Source: JAWSVE01 sp050789445
GTDB taxonomy: Bacteria; Pseudomonadota; Gammaproteobacteria; Pseudomonadales; Cellvibrionaceae
DNA length: 64,000 nt
NCBI GenBank assembly: GCA_050789445.1
Contig: JAILXR010000001.1
Span: 1,922,001-1,986,000 of the forward strand
Direction: 5' to 3'
In this document: positions 24,209 to 32,815 of the stretch, piece by piece
Numbering within the stretch: position 1 is the stretch's first letter
Layout of the letters: each line of letters opens with the position of its first letter
Made by a program: the position numbers and the translations under genes
The notes under the pieces: model-generated
What the model saw: the letters and a program-made list of their open reading frames with translations, nothing else
Told to the model about the DNA's origin: nothing
Databases searched by the model: none

Positions 24209-25469
24209 CTAACGTCACTACATTGTCGTTTACAGGCATCTGAGGTGGCGTCTTTCCTTCAACAATCTCAAAAATACGTTTGCACCACTTCTCATAAGCT
24301 TCAGCTTGCTCCTTCAAATAATCATATTGGTCATACGTTTGAACGATCCGCCCGATACTATGCCCCAACATGATTTCAGCGACGTGAAATTCTGTAAGGG
24401 ACGATAAATTTGAGCGGCAAGTGCGACGTAAATCGTGCATGCTGAAATGCTCAATTTCAAAGGACTCTTTGCGCCTGAGATACTGCATAATATTATAGGG
24501 AATGGCTAGTGGTGCACGAATGCCCATAACCTCATCTGAACCATCATTGGTAAAAACGTACTTACTCCCAGCACTCAGTTCGAAGGCTTCTTTTAAATAC
24601 CCTTCAATAGTTCGCGTAATTGGTCTAAGTAATGGCTTGCCAGTGCTCTTCCCCAGCTTATGGTTTTCAGGTGGGATCGTCCAAACCTTGTTATCAAAAT
24701 CAAACTGCGTCTTTTCTGACTGCCTAAGCTCTCCGTTTCGGCACCCATAGATTAGACACAGCTTTACAAAAACTTTGTTTTTATGTGTGATACGTGAACC
24801 GTCAATCGCAAGCCACACCATTCTGATTTCTTCATCAGACAAGTGTCGGTCTACAGACCGCTTTTTGATCTGTAAATCTTCTTTTGCGTAAATGTCCGAC
24901 AATGGGTTTGCGGGAATGAGCTTTCTCTTCACTGCAAATTTGAGCATCTGTTTCGCATTAACCAAGATACGCTCAGAAATGGCGGGGGTTGTCTCTGCCA
25001 GCTTTTCGAGAATATCAAGCCAAGCGTGCAGAGTAATCTTATCTGCTGGAAGCTTACCAATTTTAGGAAATACGTGAATGTCAAAGCTGCGCTTGATTTC
25101 AAAATGGCCTTTTTTGTTTTTAACGCAGTAACTTTCGTACCAAAGATCAAATAAGCCTTCTAAGGATTTAGCAGCGATAATCGCTTGCCTTTCAAGCTGT
25201 CGAACAACTTTAGGGTTATGACCTTGTTCCAGTTTTTTACGTAGCCGCCTATTTTCCTCTCTCGCCTCTTTGAGGGACATTAGGGGGTATGTTCCAATAT
25301 CAAGAATTGTCTGTTTATTGTTGTAATAATATCTGAGCCGGTATGTGAGTTTGCCTTTAGGAGATACACGAACAGTCAATCCGTCTCGATCCGTTTTGGC
25401 TAACTCTTTTGGCCTTGATTTACGATTGTTCGCTTTTAACCATGATTCTGTGATCGTCATTATTTGCAC
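24189..25469 (-). CDS. P4-type tyrosine integrase (DUF4102 N-terminus)
   Basis: A 426-residue integrase. The N-terminal DUF4102-type arm-binding domain (GLTVRVSPKGKLTYRLRYYYNNKQTILDIGTYP, residues about 30 to 62, then SLKEAREE) precedes a core-binding domain and a catalytic domain with Arg244 (GCRNGEL), His345 and Arg348 (HDLRRT), His370 (LGHS) and Tyr379 (QTYDQYDY). All catalytic residues are present. Enzymes of this type insert genomic islands and sit at one island end, which agrees with core metabolic genes starting at 25893. No tRNA target is visible next to it. Repeated ATTGGTACTT sites lie upstream. Confidence 0.93.
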   Translation of the reverse strand: MQIMTITESWLKANNRKSRPKELAKTDRDGLTVRVSPKGKLTYRLRYYYNNKQTILDIGTYPLMSLKEAREENRRLRKKLEQGHNPKVVRQLERQAIIAAKSLEGLFDLWYESYCVKNKKGHFEIKRSFDIHVFPKIGKLPADKITLHAWLDILEKLAETTPAISERILVNAKQMLKFAVKRKLIPANPLSDIYAKEDLQIKKRSVDRHLSDEEIRMVWLAIDGSRITHKNKVFVKLCLIYGCRNGELRQSEKTQFDFDNKVWTIPPENHKLGKSTGKPLLRPITRTIEGYLKEAFELSAGSKYVFTNDGSDEVMGIRAPLAIPYNIMQYLRRKESFEIEHFSMHDLRRTCRSNLSSLTEFHVAEIMLGHSIGRIVQTYDQYDYLKEQAEAYEKWCKRIFEIVEGKTPPQMPVNDNVVTLDFRKRG

Positions 25470-25493
25470 TCCAAGTCATTGAGTCCAATGAAC

Positions 25494-25552
25494 AAGTACC
25501 AATAAACTCATACACTGCTAAAAACACAAAATTGGTACTTAAATTGGTACTT
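25494..25552. repeat. ATTGGTACTT sites upstream of the P4 integrase
   Basis: Two direct copies of ATTGGTACTT (25531-25540, 25543-25552; 12-bp spacing) and one inverted copy AAGTACCAAT (25494-25503). Repeats of this kind between an integrase gene and the island end are probably arm-type binding sites. Confidence 0.65.
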
Positions 25553-25892
25553 ATTTCGTGTGACTCAGCATGACAAAGAAGGACTTAAGGAGTCAATATG
25601 ACAACCCAAGACATGATCTAACTTTTTGATTTTATTAAAGTTAGTGTCTTAAGATGACTCAGGCTGTCTTATCGTTCTAAATCGGGGTGGGAAATAATAG
25701 CGAATGTACGTCGACTATTAACCTTATTTATAAAATTTTTATCACTCATTACTTATCACTTACGCATATCGTTTATATGCTATTCATTTACTTATAGTGC
25801 ATCACTTAATGCACAAATCAGGACGCATTATACATGGCGATACATGTCTTCGTTATCTTTGCACCCACAAAATGAACATTCATCAATAAGCT
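25553..25892. other. Right border zone of the island, no gene
   Basis: No coding frame or tRNA is recognisable here. The island-chromosome junction (attachment site) should lie in this stretch because the P4 integrase precedes it and a chromosomal thioesterase follows. Without the left end the core sequence cannot be fixed. Confidence 0.4.
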
Positions 25893-26762
25893 CTACTCTG
25901 TCAATCGAATTAGACCCTCTTGTGCAACGGATGCGACAAGTTCACCGGAACGCGTATAAATACTGCCTCGATTAAGTCCACGTGAACTTCCTGACCATGG
26001 TGAATCCATTACATATAACAGCCATTCATCAACACGAAGATCTGCCTTATGAATCCACAACGCATGATCGATACTGGCAGTGGCAATTTCTTGGTGCACC
26101 CAAGTTAGCCCGTGGGGTCGAATACACGTACTTAACAAACTCATATCTGACGCATATGCCAATATCGACCGATGTAATGATGGGTTATCACCTAAAGGCT
26201 CTCTAATTCGAAACCACATGACTTGCTGGTTACTTCGCTTTGCTTCCCTAAAATGCACCTCTTCATTTATAGGACGAACTTCTATCGGACGATATTGGCT
26301 AACATGAGAATAAATTTCAGGTGACAATTCACTTTTATATTTGTCCGCCAGCTGATTTTCGTTTAACAAACCATCCGGGCCCTCAACATTTGGCGCCTCT
26401 TGCTGATGATTCAGACCTGAAACTGGTGATTGAAAAGACGCCGTCAAATTTAAAATTGGTTTTCCATTTTGCATAGCCACAACACGACGATTACTGAAAC
26501 TACGCCCATCTAAGTCAAGCCATACTTGATAATCAATTGGCAAGGCATTATCGCCAGGACGAATAAAATAATTATGTGCAGAATGAACAAGCCGATCACC
26601 AACAACTGTTTTCGCCGCTGCCATTAATGCTTGCCCAAGTACTTGGCCGCCAAACACTCGACCCGACGCACCTTCTTGCCTATGACCTAGAAAATGTGTT
26701 TCATCCACTTGATCAACATCTAATAAATCTTTTAATAAAAAAACTGAATTTAAATCATTCAT
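25893..26762 (-). CDS. tesB: Acyl-CoA thioesterase II
   Basis: A 289-residue cytoplasmic enzyme that hydrolyses medium to long acyl-CoA to fatty acid and CoA. It has the double-hotdog layout, with FLGHRQEGASGRVFGGQVLGQAL and HSAHNYFIRPGDN in the first half and LSTCIRPHG...DHALWIHK...MDSPWSGSSRGLNRGSIYTRSG in the second. The GGQVLGQAL and RGLNRGSIY blocks are diagnostic of the TesB family, and length is normal. It is the first chromosomal gene right of the island and is followed on the same strand by the MaoC-like gene, fitting lipid turnover. Confidence 0.93.
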   Translation of the reverse strand: MNDLNSVFLLKDLLDVDQVDETHFLGHRQEGASGRVFGGQVLGQALMAAAKTVVGDRLVHSAHNYFIRPGDNALPIDYQVWLDLDGRSFSNRRVVAMQNGKPILNLTASFQSPVSGLNHQQEAPNVEGPDGLLNENQLADKYKSELSPEIYSHVSQYRPIEVRPINEEVHFREAKRSNQQVMWFRIREPLGDNPSLHRSILAYASDMSLLSTCIRPHGLTWVHQEIATASIDHALWIHKADLRVDEWLLYVMDSPWSGSSRGLNRGSIYTRSGELVASVAQEGLIRLTE

Positions 26763-26908
26763 ACAACACCGTTACCATTTAATCATTTCACTTTGAAAGA
26801 ACTTCAGCTGTTTCTATTGTTCTCTCCCACAAAAATAAAGTGACAAACAAACGAGGGAGATCACTATTTAGCAATCTCCCTCAATAGATAGTTTTTATTT
26901 ATAAAAAC

Positions 26909-27844
26909 TTAAAGCGCCTTCCCTAAACTTTTAGCGTCAGCTTCATAGTTTTTATAAGATGCTTTTACAATTGAATGATTCAGGAGACATTCCGCCACAA
27001 GCTCATCCGTTTTTTCGTCATAAACACGTGTAAGTGTCCAGCTCGATTCCACTCGACGACTTTCACTAAGTTCCGCCACTTCCCTCTCTAAACGATAAGG
27101 ATGATTAACGAATAAGGGTCCTTTAATCAGTTTAATCTCCTGATCTGCAAACAAACCCACTGCTGGGCCTTTACGTGGAAATTCTGCTTCACGAGATGTG
27201 TATTCGGTTAACACGCTAATCATTTCAAAAGGAATGATTGCTCGCCCCCAAGGAGTCTTGCTGCCACCTTCTTCCGTATACCATGGCGATGGCTCAGTCA
27301 TTTTTTCAACTTTATCATTCAAACTGAAAGGGTAGAGATCACCCATGTGCTGAGTAAAATCCATTATTGCATGTTCGATATTTTTACCTTTCATTCCCAC
27401 ATGCTGTTCAGACAAAATCACTAATTGCTCTGATGGGCGAAGTTTTGCGCGACGACGATCTAGTTCAGATTCTGAATGATCAATACTCGCCGTTCCCGAT
27501 AGCACAGGTGTGCCATCTTTTTTTTCTGCCCAAATGATGGCACTTTTTTTATCATCATTGAGAATTGCAAATGCGCGAACTTCTTCGCCCTCTATTACCA
27601 TGTTTTGATAATGCGAACTGATGCACCCAGTTTCATACCAAGCATTTCCAAACAATTCAAACAACAGAGGTTCAAACTGACTGAAATGCGTTGGGCCCTC
27701 AATAGGCGCGCCAGAAAATCCTAGATCATTTGCCATAGTATCATCATGAATCGATACGTGACCTTCGTAGGTTTGCTCTTGCAACATTTGACGAGGATGA
27801 CGATATGGTCCGCAGATTGCGATAGGTGTATCAAATGCACTCAC
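26909..27844 (-). CDS. MaoC/hotdog-like protein
   Basis: A 311-residue protein started at a GTG (27844) with AGGAGA seven bases upstream. The N-terminal half contains GHVSIHDDTMANDLGFSGAPIEGPTHFSQ, reminiscent of MaoC-type hydratase hotdog motifs, and the C-terminal half (GLFADQEIKLIKGPLFVNHPYRLEREVAELSESRRVESSW) looks like a second hotdog with substrate-contact residues. It probably acts on an acyl-CoA or related thioester; the reaction is not certain. It lies between tesB and nitronate monooxygenase on the same strand. Confidence 0.65.
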   Translation of the reverse strand: MSAFDTPIAICGPYRHPRQMLQEQTYEGHVSIHDDTMANDLGFSGAPIEGPTHFSQFEPLLFELFGNAWYETGCISSHYQNMVIEGEEVRAFAILNDDKKSAIIWAEKKDGTPVLSGTASIDHSESELDRRRAKLRPSEQLVILSEQHVGMKGKNIEHAIMDFTQHMGDLYPFSLNDKVEKMTEPSPWYTEEGGSKTPWGRAIIPFEMISVLTEYTSREAEFPRKGPAVGLFADQEIKLIKGPLFVNHPYRLEREVAELSESRRVESSWTLTRVYDEKTDELVAECLLNHSIVKASYKNYEADAKSLGKAL

Positions 27845-27915
27845 TGAATTTCTCCTGAACTTTTAATATTTATTTACATTTTTCTTTTTCAGCTATATGT
27901 TTATAAAACATGCTG

Positions 27916-28887
27916 TTATAAAATTTTGTTTAAGCGTTTATTAATAATATCTTCAGCGCCAGACATAATGCGATCAATTAATTCTTGCACCGAAGGAACA
28001 TCATGAATTAATCCAGACACCATTCCGCAACTCCAAGCACCCGCCTCAGTCTCTCCAGCACCCATCACTTTTGGATAAACACCGCCGACATATTGAACGA
28101 TATCGCCAAACTCTAAACTCTCACCCTTTTCTCGCTCGACATTAATCATTTTTTCAACTGCTGAATTTGTGAGAACTCTTTCAGTATTTCGTAATTGACG
28201 CATGACCAAACGGGTATCAAGTTCAGTTGCGTTCACAATGGCATCTTTTACATTTTGGTGAACAGGCGCTTCTTTAGTAGCAACAAAGCGAGTTCCCATA
28301 TTGATTCCATCAGCCCCTAATGCAAGCGCCGCTACCATTTGGTTAGCATTGCCCATACCACCCGAAGCAACAAATGGAATTTTTAATTCTTCAGCCGCAC
28401 GAGGTAACAAAATCATATTGGGTATATCGTCTTCACCAGGATGACCACCACATTCAAAACCGTCCACACTAACAGCATCGCAGCCAATCCTTTCTGCTTT
28501 TAATGAATGTCGAACGGATGTGCATTTGTGAATAACTTTTATCCCTGCACCTTTTAACGTTTCCATATATTGTTCTGGCGAACGACCTGCGGTTTCTACA
28601 ATTTTGACACCACCGTCAACGATCTCGCGAATATACCCCGGGTAATCAGGTACTTTTAAACCTGGCAGAAAAGTTAAATTAACGCCAAAAGGTTTGTCAG
28701 TCATTTTTTTACAACGTTCGATTTCTTTACCTAAATCTTCAGGCGATGGTTGGGTTAACGCCGTAAGAATTCCTAAACCTCCCGCATTTGATACGGCCGA
28801 AGCTAATTCAGCCAAACCCACATAATGCATACCGCCTTGGATAATAGGATGCTGAATGCCAAATAATTCTGTAATACGTGTTTTCAT
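27916..28887 (-). CDS. Nitronate monooxygenase / 2-nitropropane dioxygenase family FMN enzyme
   Basis: A 323-residue TIM-barrel flavoenzyme, started at the ATG at 28887 (MKTRITELFGIQHPIIQGGM) with AGAGA upstream; an 18-codon longer frame has a poor start. Motifs IIQGGMHYVG, GVNLTFLPG, SVDGFECGGHPGEDD and VASGGMGNANQMVAALALGADGINMGTRF are characteristic, with the FMN-phosphate site in the last. It oxidises nitronates or, in some relatives, acts as an enoyl reductase-like enzyme, and the exact substrate cannot be read. It is in a leftward cluster with the MaoC-like gene and tesB. Confidence 0.9.
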   Translation of the reverse strand: MKTRITELFGIQHPIIQGGMHYVGLAELASAVSNAGGLGILTALTQPSPEDLGKEIERCKKMTDKPFGVNLTFLPGLKVPDYPGYIREIVDGGVKIVETAGRSPEQYMETLKGAGIKVIHKCTSVRHSLKAERIGCDAVSVDGFECGGHPGEDDIPNMILLPRAAEELKIPFVASGGMGNANQMVAALALGADGINMGTRFVATKEAPVHQNVKDAIVNATELDTRLVMRQLRNTERVLTNSAVEKMINVEREKGESLEFGDIVQYVGGVYPKVMGAGETEAGAWSCGMVSGLIHDVPSVQELIDRIMSGAEDIINKRLNKIL

Positions 28888-29250
28888 TGGTTTCTCTCTT
28901 ATATATTGCTTATAAAATTCAACTGACGATAGAAAGGTCAATTGTAGCTACCCCTCTATGCAGTAAAGCTTTGTAATTATGCTTGGATAATCACAGTAAC
29001 TAACCAGTACTCTTTTGGTAGAGCACATCATTACCGACACAGTCTAAGCCGTCAACTAAAGCTGTCATTCAGCCTCTTAGCATTGCAAAAGTAACCGAAC
29101 AGAGAACCGAAAACATTTCCCCCAAAAGACACTGCTTGGGTATTAACATCAATTTGACTACAGATCTCTAGGTTATGCTCTACTTCCGCTTATCAGCCAA
29201 TTACATTGTATTCAGTGCAGCATAATCGACACTATTTTTAGAGAAAAAAT

Positions 29251-29560
29251 ATGACTAAAGTTTTAATGATAACAGGTGATTTTCTTGAGGATTACGACAG
29301 CATGATTTTCAAGGCGATCAAACCATCACAGAAAAGCGTGGCTATAATGTTGAGCTGAATGCTGATTCTGTAAAATAGTCGGAATATGATGCACGCTATA
29401 TTCCTGATGGTCGACTCCGAAATATTTGCGCTTGAATAGCAAGGTTCTGGATTAAATACGAACGTTTAACGATAAGAAAACTAATTGCATCGGTTTGTTG
29501 CGGTGCTCAGCTGTTAATAGCTGCCGATCTATTATCTCACAATATGATTAACACACCTCT
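29251..29560 (+). pseudogene. Decayed DJ-1/PfpI family gene
   Basis: The frame opens well (MTKVLMITGDFLEDYDS from 29251, with a GAGAAAA site) but the middle is deleted, and the rest is scattered over other frames. GDQTITEKRGYNVELNADSVK then a stop, YDARYIPDGR then a stop, and ASVCCGAQLLIAADLLS, which keeps the nucleophile-cysteine region, are recognisable. Family members run about 190 residues without a break. At least two frameshifts and one internal loss are needed, so the gene is dead. The flanks, 28888-29250 and 29561-29668, hold nothing I can recognise. Confidence 0.82.
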
Positions 29561-29668
29561 CTGATATTTATACCCCTACCGTATTAGAAAAAGAAAAAAA
29601 TAATTCGAAAAAAGTCTTGATAAAATTCGACAAATCATTATCACTAAATCATTCATCAACTAAAATAT

Positions 29669-31102
29669 TTAGCCTTGAAGGTTTTTTTCTTTCAACATTT
29701 TTGACTTTAACCAAAAATACGCAACCAAACCAACCACCACATTTGAAACTGCTGTCGCGGTAATCAAGCCTGGCAAACCCCATATACAATTACTGACCAA
29801 AGCAATCGGCAAATAAATACCAAGTACACGTAGAAAAGAAATCGCCAACCCAGGGAATGGCATCCCTAACCCATTAAACATTGCTATAACAGACATCACT
29901 AAACCGTAAGCGCCATAGCTAATAGGTACAATCATTAAGTATAGAACAGCGACCGATAATATTTCTTCAGACTCACTGAAAAAACCAACAATAAAATCAC
30001 CAAAAAACCAAAATACTATAGTCAAAAAAATACCGAACAAAAAACAAAATCGAGTAATGACATTCAACCCTTCAAATAAACGTTCATATAGCCCAGCACC
30101 CTGATTTTGACCGAACAATGGCCCGACAACTGCTGATAATGCATAAAAAACAATAAGCGCAATTGGCTCTATTCGCAAAGCCACACCCAAACCCGCAACC
30201 GCTTGCTCACCATAAAACAAAGACACTAACCAAAAAACAAATAAACTAGAAACCGGAACGATTAAATTACTGATCATTGACGGTATCCCAATATGAAATA
30301 ATGAATACCAAGAACTTTTTATGTCGGCGAGCCTAGCAAAAGGACTGGTTAGTACATGCATGCGACCTTGTAAATAATAAAATGCAATGGCTAAAGTAAA
30401 CAATCGGGAAATCAATGTGGCATAGGCCGCGCCCTCCAAACCCAAACGCGGGAAACCGCACCAACCAAAAATCAAAAAAGGATCTAAAATAATATTAACA
30501 AAGGCGCCAATAATCATTAGCACACCTTGAATATTCGCAAAACCTAAAGCACGTAATGCTGACAAAAGAATCATTGGCACAAGTAATAGAGGTGCACTCA
30601 AATACCAAACTGCCATGTACTCACGAATTAAGGGCATGGTATCTTCGGTTGCATTAAGTAATCCAACAAATACCAAATCAATCGACAACCAACCTGCGAT
30701 AGATACTGCCACTGCAATGATAGCAGCCAGTGTTAATGAATCTGTTGCAAGTCGACTCACTCTGTCTGTGTTTCCGCTACCCATGGCGCGAGCGATCGCT
30801 GAAGAAGCTCCAGCACCCAGTCCAATAGCAATACTCGTAATGATCATCACTACTGGAAGGGTATACCCCATTGCTGTAAGTGCTAAATCACCTAAAGCAG
30901 CATTATCTACTCGATCCCAATTCCCATCACCCAAGCGAGTGACAAACAAAGTATCAACAGCATTAAATGACATCGTCGCCAATAACCCCCAGATCATAGG
31001 CCACGACATAGAAATTAAATGTTGTGAAACTGATCCGGTAGTGAGTGTTGCTCGAATGGCATTTGAAGGCGGTGTAATTTGAACTAATGGCGTTTTTTTC
31101 AC
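29669..31102 (-). CDS. MATE family multidrug/sodium antiporter
   Basis: A 477-residue inner-membrane protein with about twelve hydrophobic segments. SWPMIWGLLATMSFNAVDTLFVTRLG at the N-terminus and the second-half counterpart HIGIPSMISNLIVPVSSLFVFWLVS give the MATE two-bundle layout, and GLGAGASSAIARAMGSGN is a family block. It should export cationic compounds in exchange for sodium or protons. Substrate unknown. It stands alone; the convergent DJ-1 remnant lies to its left. Confidence 0.93.
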   Translation of the reverse strand: MKKTPLVQITPPSNAIRATLTTGSVSQHLISMSWPMIWGLLATMSFNAVDTLFVTRLGDGNWDRVDNAALGDLALTAMGYTLPVVMIITSIAIGLGAGASSAIARAMGSGNTDRVSRLATDSLTLAAIIAVAVSIAGWLSIDLVFVGLLNATEDTMPLIREYMAVWYLSAPLLLVPMILLSALRALGFANIQGVLMIIGAFVNIILDPFLIFGWCGFPRLGLEGAAYATLISRLFTLAIAFYYLQGRMHVLTSPFARLADIKSSWYSLFHIGIPSMISNLIVPVSSLFVFWLVSLFYGEQAVAGLGVALRIEPIALIVFYALSAVVGPLFGQNQGAGLYERLFEGLNVITRFCFLFGIFLTIVFWFFGDFIVGFFSESEEILSVAVLYLMIVPISYGAYGLVMSVIAMFNGLGMPFPGLAISFLRVLGIYLPIALVSNCIWGLPGLITATAVSNVVVGLVAYFWLKSKMLKEKNLQG

Positions 31103-31363
31103 GAATAATAGGCCTTTACAACATAATCCTTGTTCATGCGGACTAACTCCAAACCTTAAGTTTAAACATTTAAACTAATGTATTGAGTAGAGCTACAAAG
31201 TTAATTTTTTATTTTTTATTTTTTAGAAGGCATTCATCATTTAACAAAAAACTGTTGGAGTATATCACTGCTTTTTTATGAATAATGTAAACAATAAATT
31301 ATAAAAGGTAATCTATTGTTTTTTAATTTGAAACCAATTAACAAAGGGAATAGAAGAGGGGGA

Positions 31364-31831
31364 CTAAGAAAAAATAGTGAGCGCAAAAATAAAAGCGTCT
31401 TCTCTACCTGCCGCTGATTTGGTAGAAGATGGATAATAATTTGGTCTGACTCCAACTTGATTAAAACCAAATTTATCATACAGCTGTTGCGCAGGAAGAT
31501 TACTTTCCCTCACCTCTAAAAAAATCCCTTCCGCGACATCACGCACCTGATCAATCAAATGATTCAACAGCGTAGTAGCGATGGATTTACCTTGATGGGA
31601 TTGGGCAACGGCAATATTCAAAAGTTCCGCCTCTCCACCACCAAAAGACATAATCCCATAACCCACGATTGTGTTTCCCTCCAGCTCAGATGGAGCTTCG
31701 ATAACACAAAATATATTATTGTTATGCAAACTACTTTCGAAATGAGATAACTTCCAAGGATGAGAGTGCACTGATTGCTCTATCGACAAGATATTAGGTA
31801 GATCGCTATCGACGGCATTTCTGATCAACAT
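31364..31831 (-). CDS. rimI: Ribosomal-protein S18 alanine N-acetyltransferase
   Basis: A 155-residue GNAT acetyltransferase. MLIRNAVDSDLPNILSIEQ start, LLNIAVAQSHQGKSIATTLLNHLI (acetyl-CoA pyrophosphate loop, Q..G.S/G.A), FLEVRESNLPAQQLYDKFGFNQVGVRPNYYPS are the RimI hallmarks. It acetylates the N-terminus of ribosomal protein S18. The conserved gene next door, on the same strand, sits where holD is found in other gammaproteobacteria. Confidence 0.92.
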   Translation of the reverse strand: MLIRNAVDSDLPNILSIEQSVHSHPWKLSHFESSLHNNNIFCVIEAPSELEGNTIVGYGIMSFGGGEAELLNIAVAQSHQGKSIATTLLNHLIDQVRDVAEGIFLEVRESNLPAQQLYDKFGFNQVGVRPNYYPSSTKSAAGREDAFIFALTIFS

Positions 31832-31903
31832 AAATTTACAAACGAGGAATTAGCATTGAACATTAATGAGAGTGGTGCCTTTCAATAAAACTAACATCGA
31901 ACC

Positions 31904-32785
31904 TCAAAGACGAAAGCTTTGAATCGATTGCCAAGTAATTGACTTAAACTTCGGCTTTTGAAGCAAAACCGTTAGGCTCGGCACCACAATTGCTTTAGCA
32001 CTTATATCTGCAGTACTAACATCAAAAGAGTGGCTGACTAACGCATTAAAATTGAATGTATTTACTGCGCTTCCACCTTCATCTTTTCTATTTTTCGCTG
32101 GGAGAACATATTTAGCGGCGTTATTACCCATTAACAACATTTTTGAAAATGATTTCTTATTGTTCTCTGCAATTAAAAATGCTTCTATCATGCCTCTGGC
32201 ACTATCCTCATCCGGTGAAGATGCGCGACCAACACTCGGCCAACGCAACTGAGTTGATCGTGGCAGCTCAGTTAGAGAGTAACCCAAAGCTCTCACAATA
32301 TTGAACAATAATTTTTCCGTCGGCAACGCTAAATGCGGCTGGTTAGTATCAATAATAATCAAGTCATCACTGATTCGCCAAACACACAAATTAAAATTAT
32401 TAACTTTAACATTTGAATTTCTTTCGGCATATTTTTCACTGTCAGACTCAGCTAACAAAGGCATTCCATTTGATTTTTCACGACGGTTTTTTACAGCAAC
32501 CAAATCTTGAGCAATATCATTAGCAATTTTTGAACGCTCTTTTATACTGGCAACACCTTCTTGAGCAATAGTTTCCTTTTGCGACGTAATAGGTGAAACT
32601 TGCTTTTCAGCCTGCTGAAGAAGGGGGGCACCAGCAACAACTGAATCTGCTAAAAACTCAAACTCTTTATCAAAAATATGCTCACAAGCGACAGGCACAG
32701 CAGCACCTGGCAATTGGTATCGAGGATAATATCCATCAATACCCATTGCCTGAAGATAATAAAGACGTCGCTGTTCGCTTGTCAT
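31904..32785 (-). CDS. Hypothetical protein in the HolD position
   Basis: A 293-residue protein. The N-terminus MTSEQRRLYYLQAMGIDGYYPRYQLPGA resembles the start of the DNA polymerase III psi subunit HolD of other gammaproteobacteria (MTxxxxxYLxAMGI), and the gene lies directly upstream of rimI as holD does. The middle (about 55 to 120) is low-complexity. The C-terminal part (ALPTEKLLFNIVRALGYSLTELP, LLMGNNAAKYVLP, AIVVPSLTVLLQKPKFKSITWQSIQ) looks like the nucleotide/uracil-glycosylase-like fold described for some psi-like proteins. I give this as a context-based guess. Confidence 0.5.
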   Translation of the reverse strand: MTSEQRRLYYLQAMGIDGYYPRYQLPGAAVPVACEHIFDKEFEFLADSVVAGAPLLQQAEKQVSPITSQKETIAQEGVASIKERSKIANDIAQDLVAVKNRREKSNGMPLLAESDSEKYAERNSNVKVNNFNLCVWRISDDLIIIDTNQPHLALPTEKLLFNIVRALGYSLTELPRSTQLRWPSVGRASSPDEDSARGMIEAFLIAENNKKSFSKMLLMGNNAAKYVLPAKNRKDEGGSAVNTFNFNALVSHSFDVSTADISAKAIVVPSLTVLLQKPKFKSITWQSIQSFRL

Positions 32786-32815
32786 ACTTCCAACTTAAAA
32801 AGTGTTCACAAGAAA

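Noticed and set aside
25553..25892. tRNA gene as integration target of the P4-type integrase
   Set aside because: I looked for a T-loop and CCA-like end and for cloverleaf pairing on both strands and found none.
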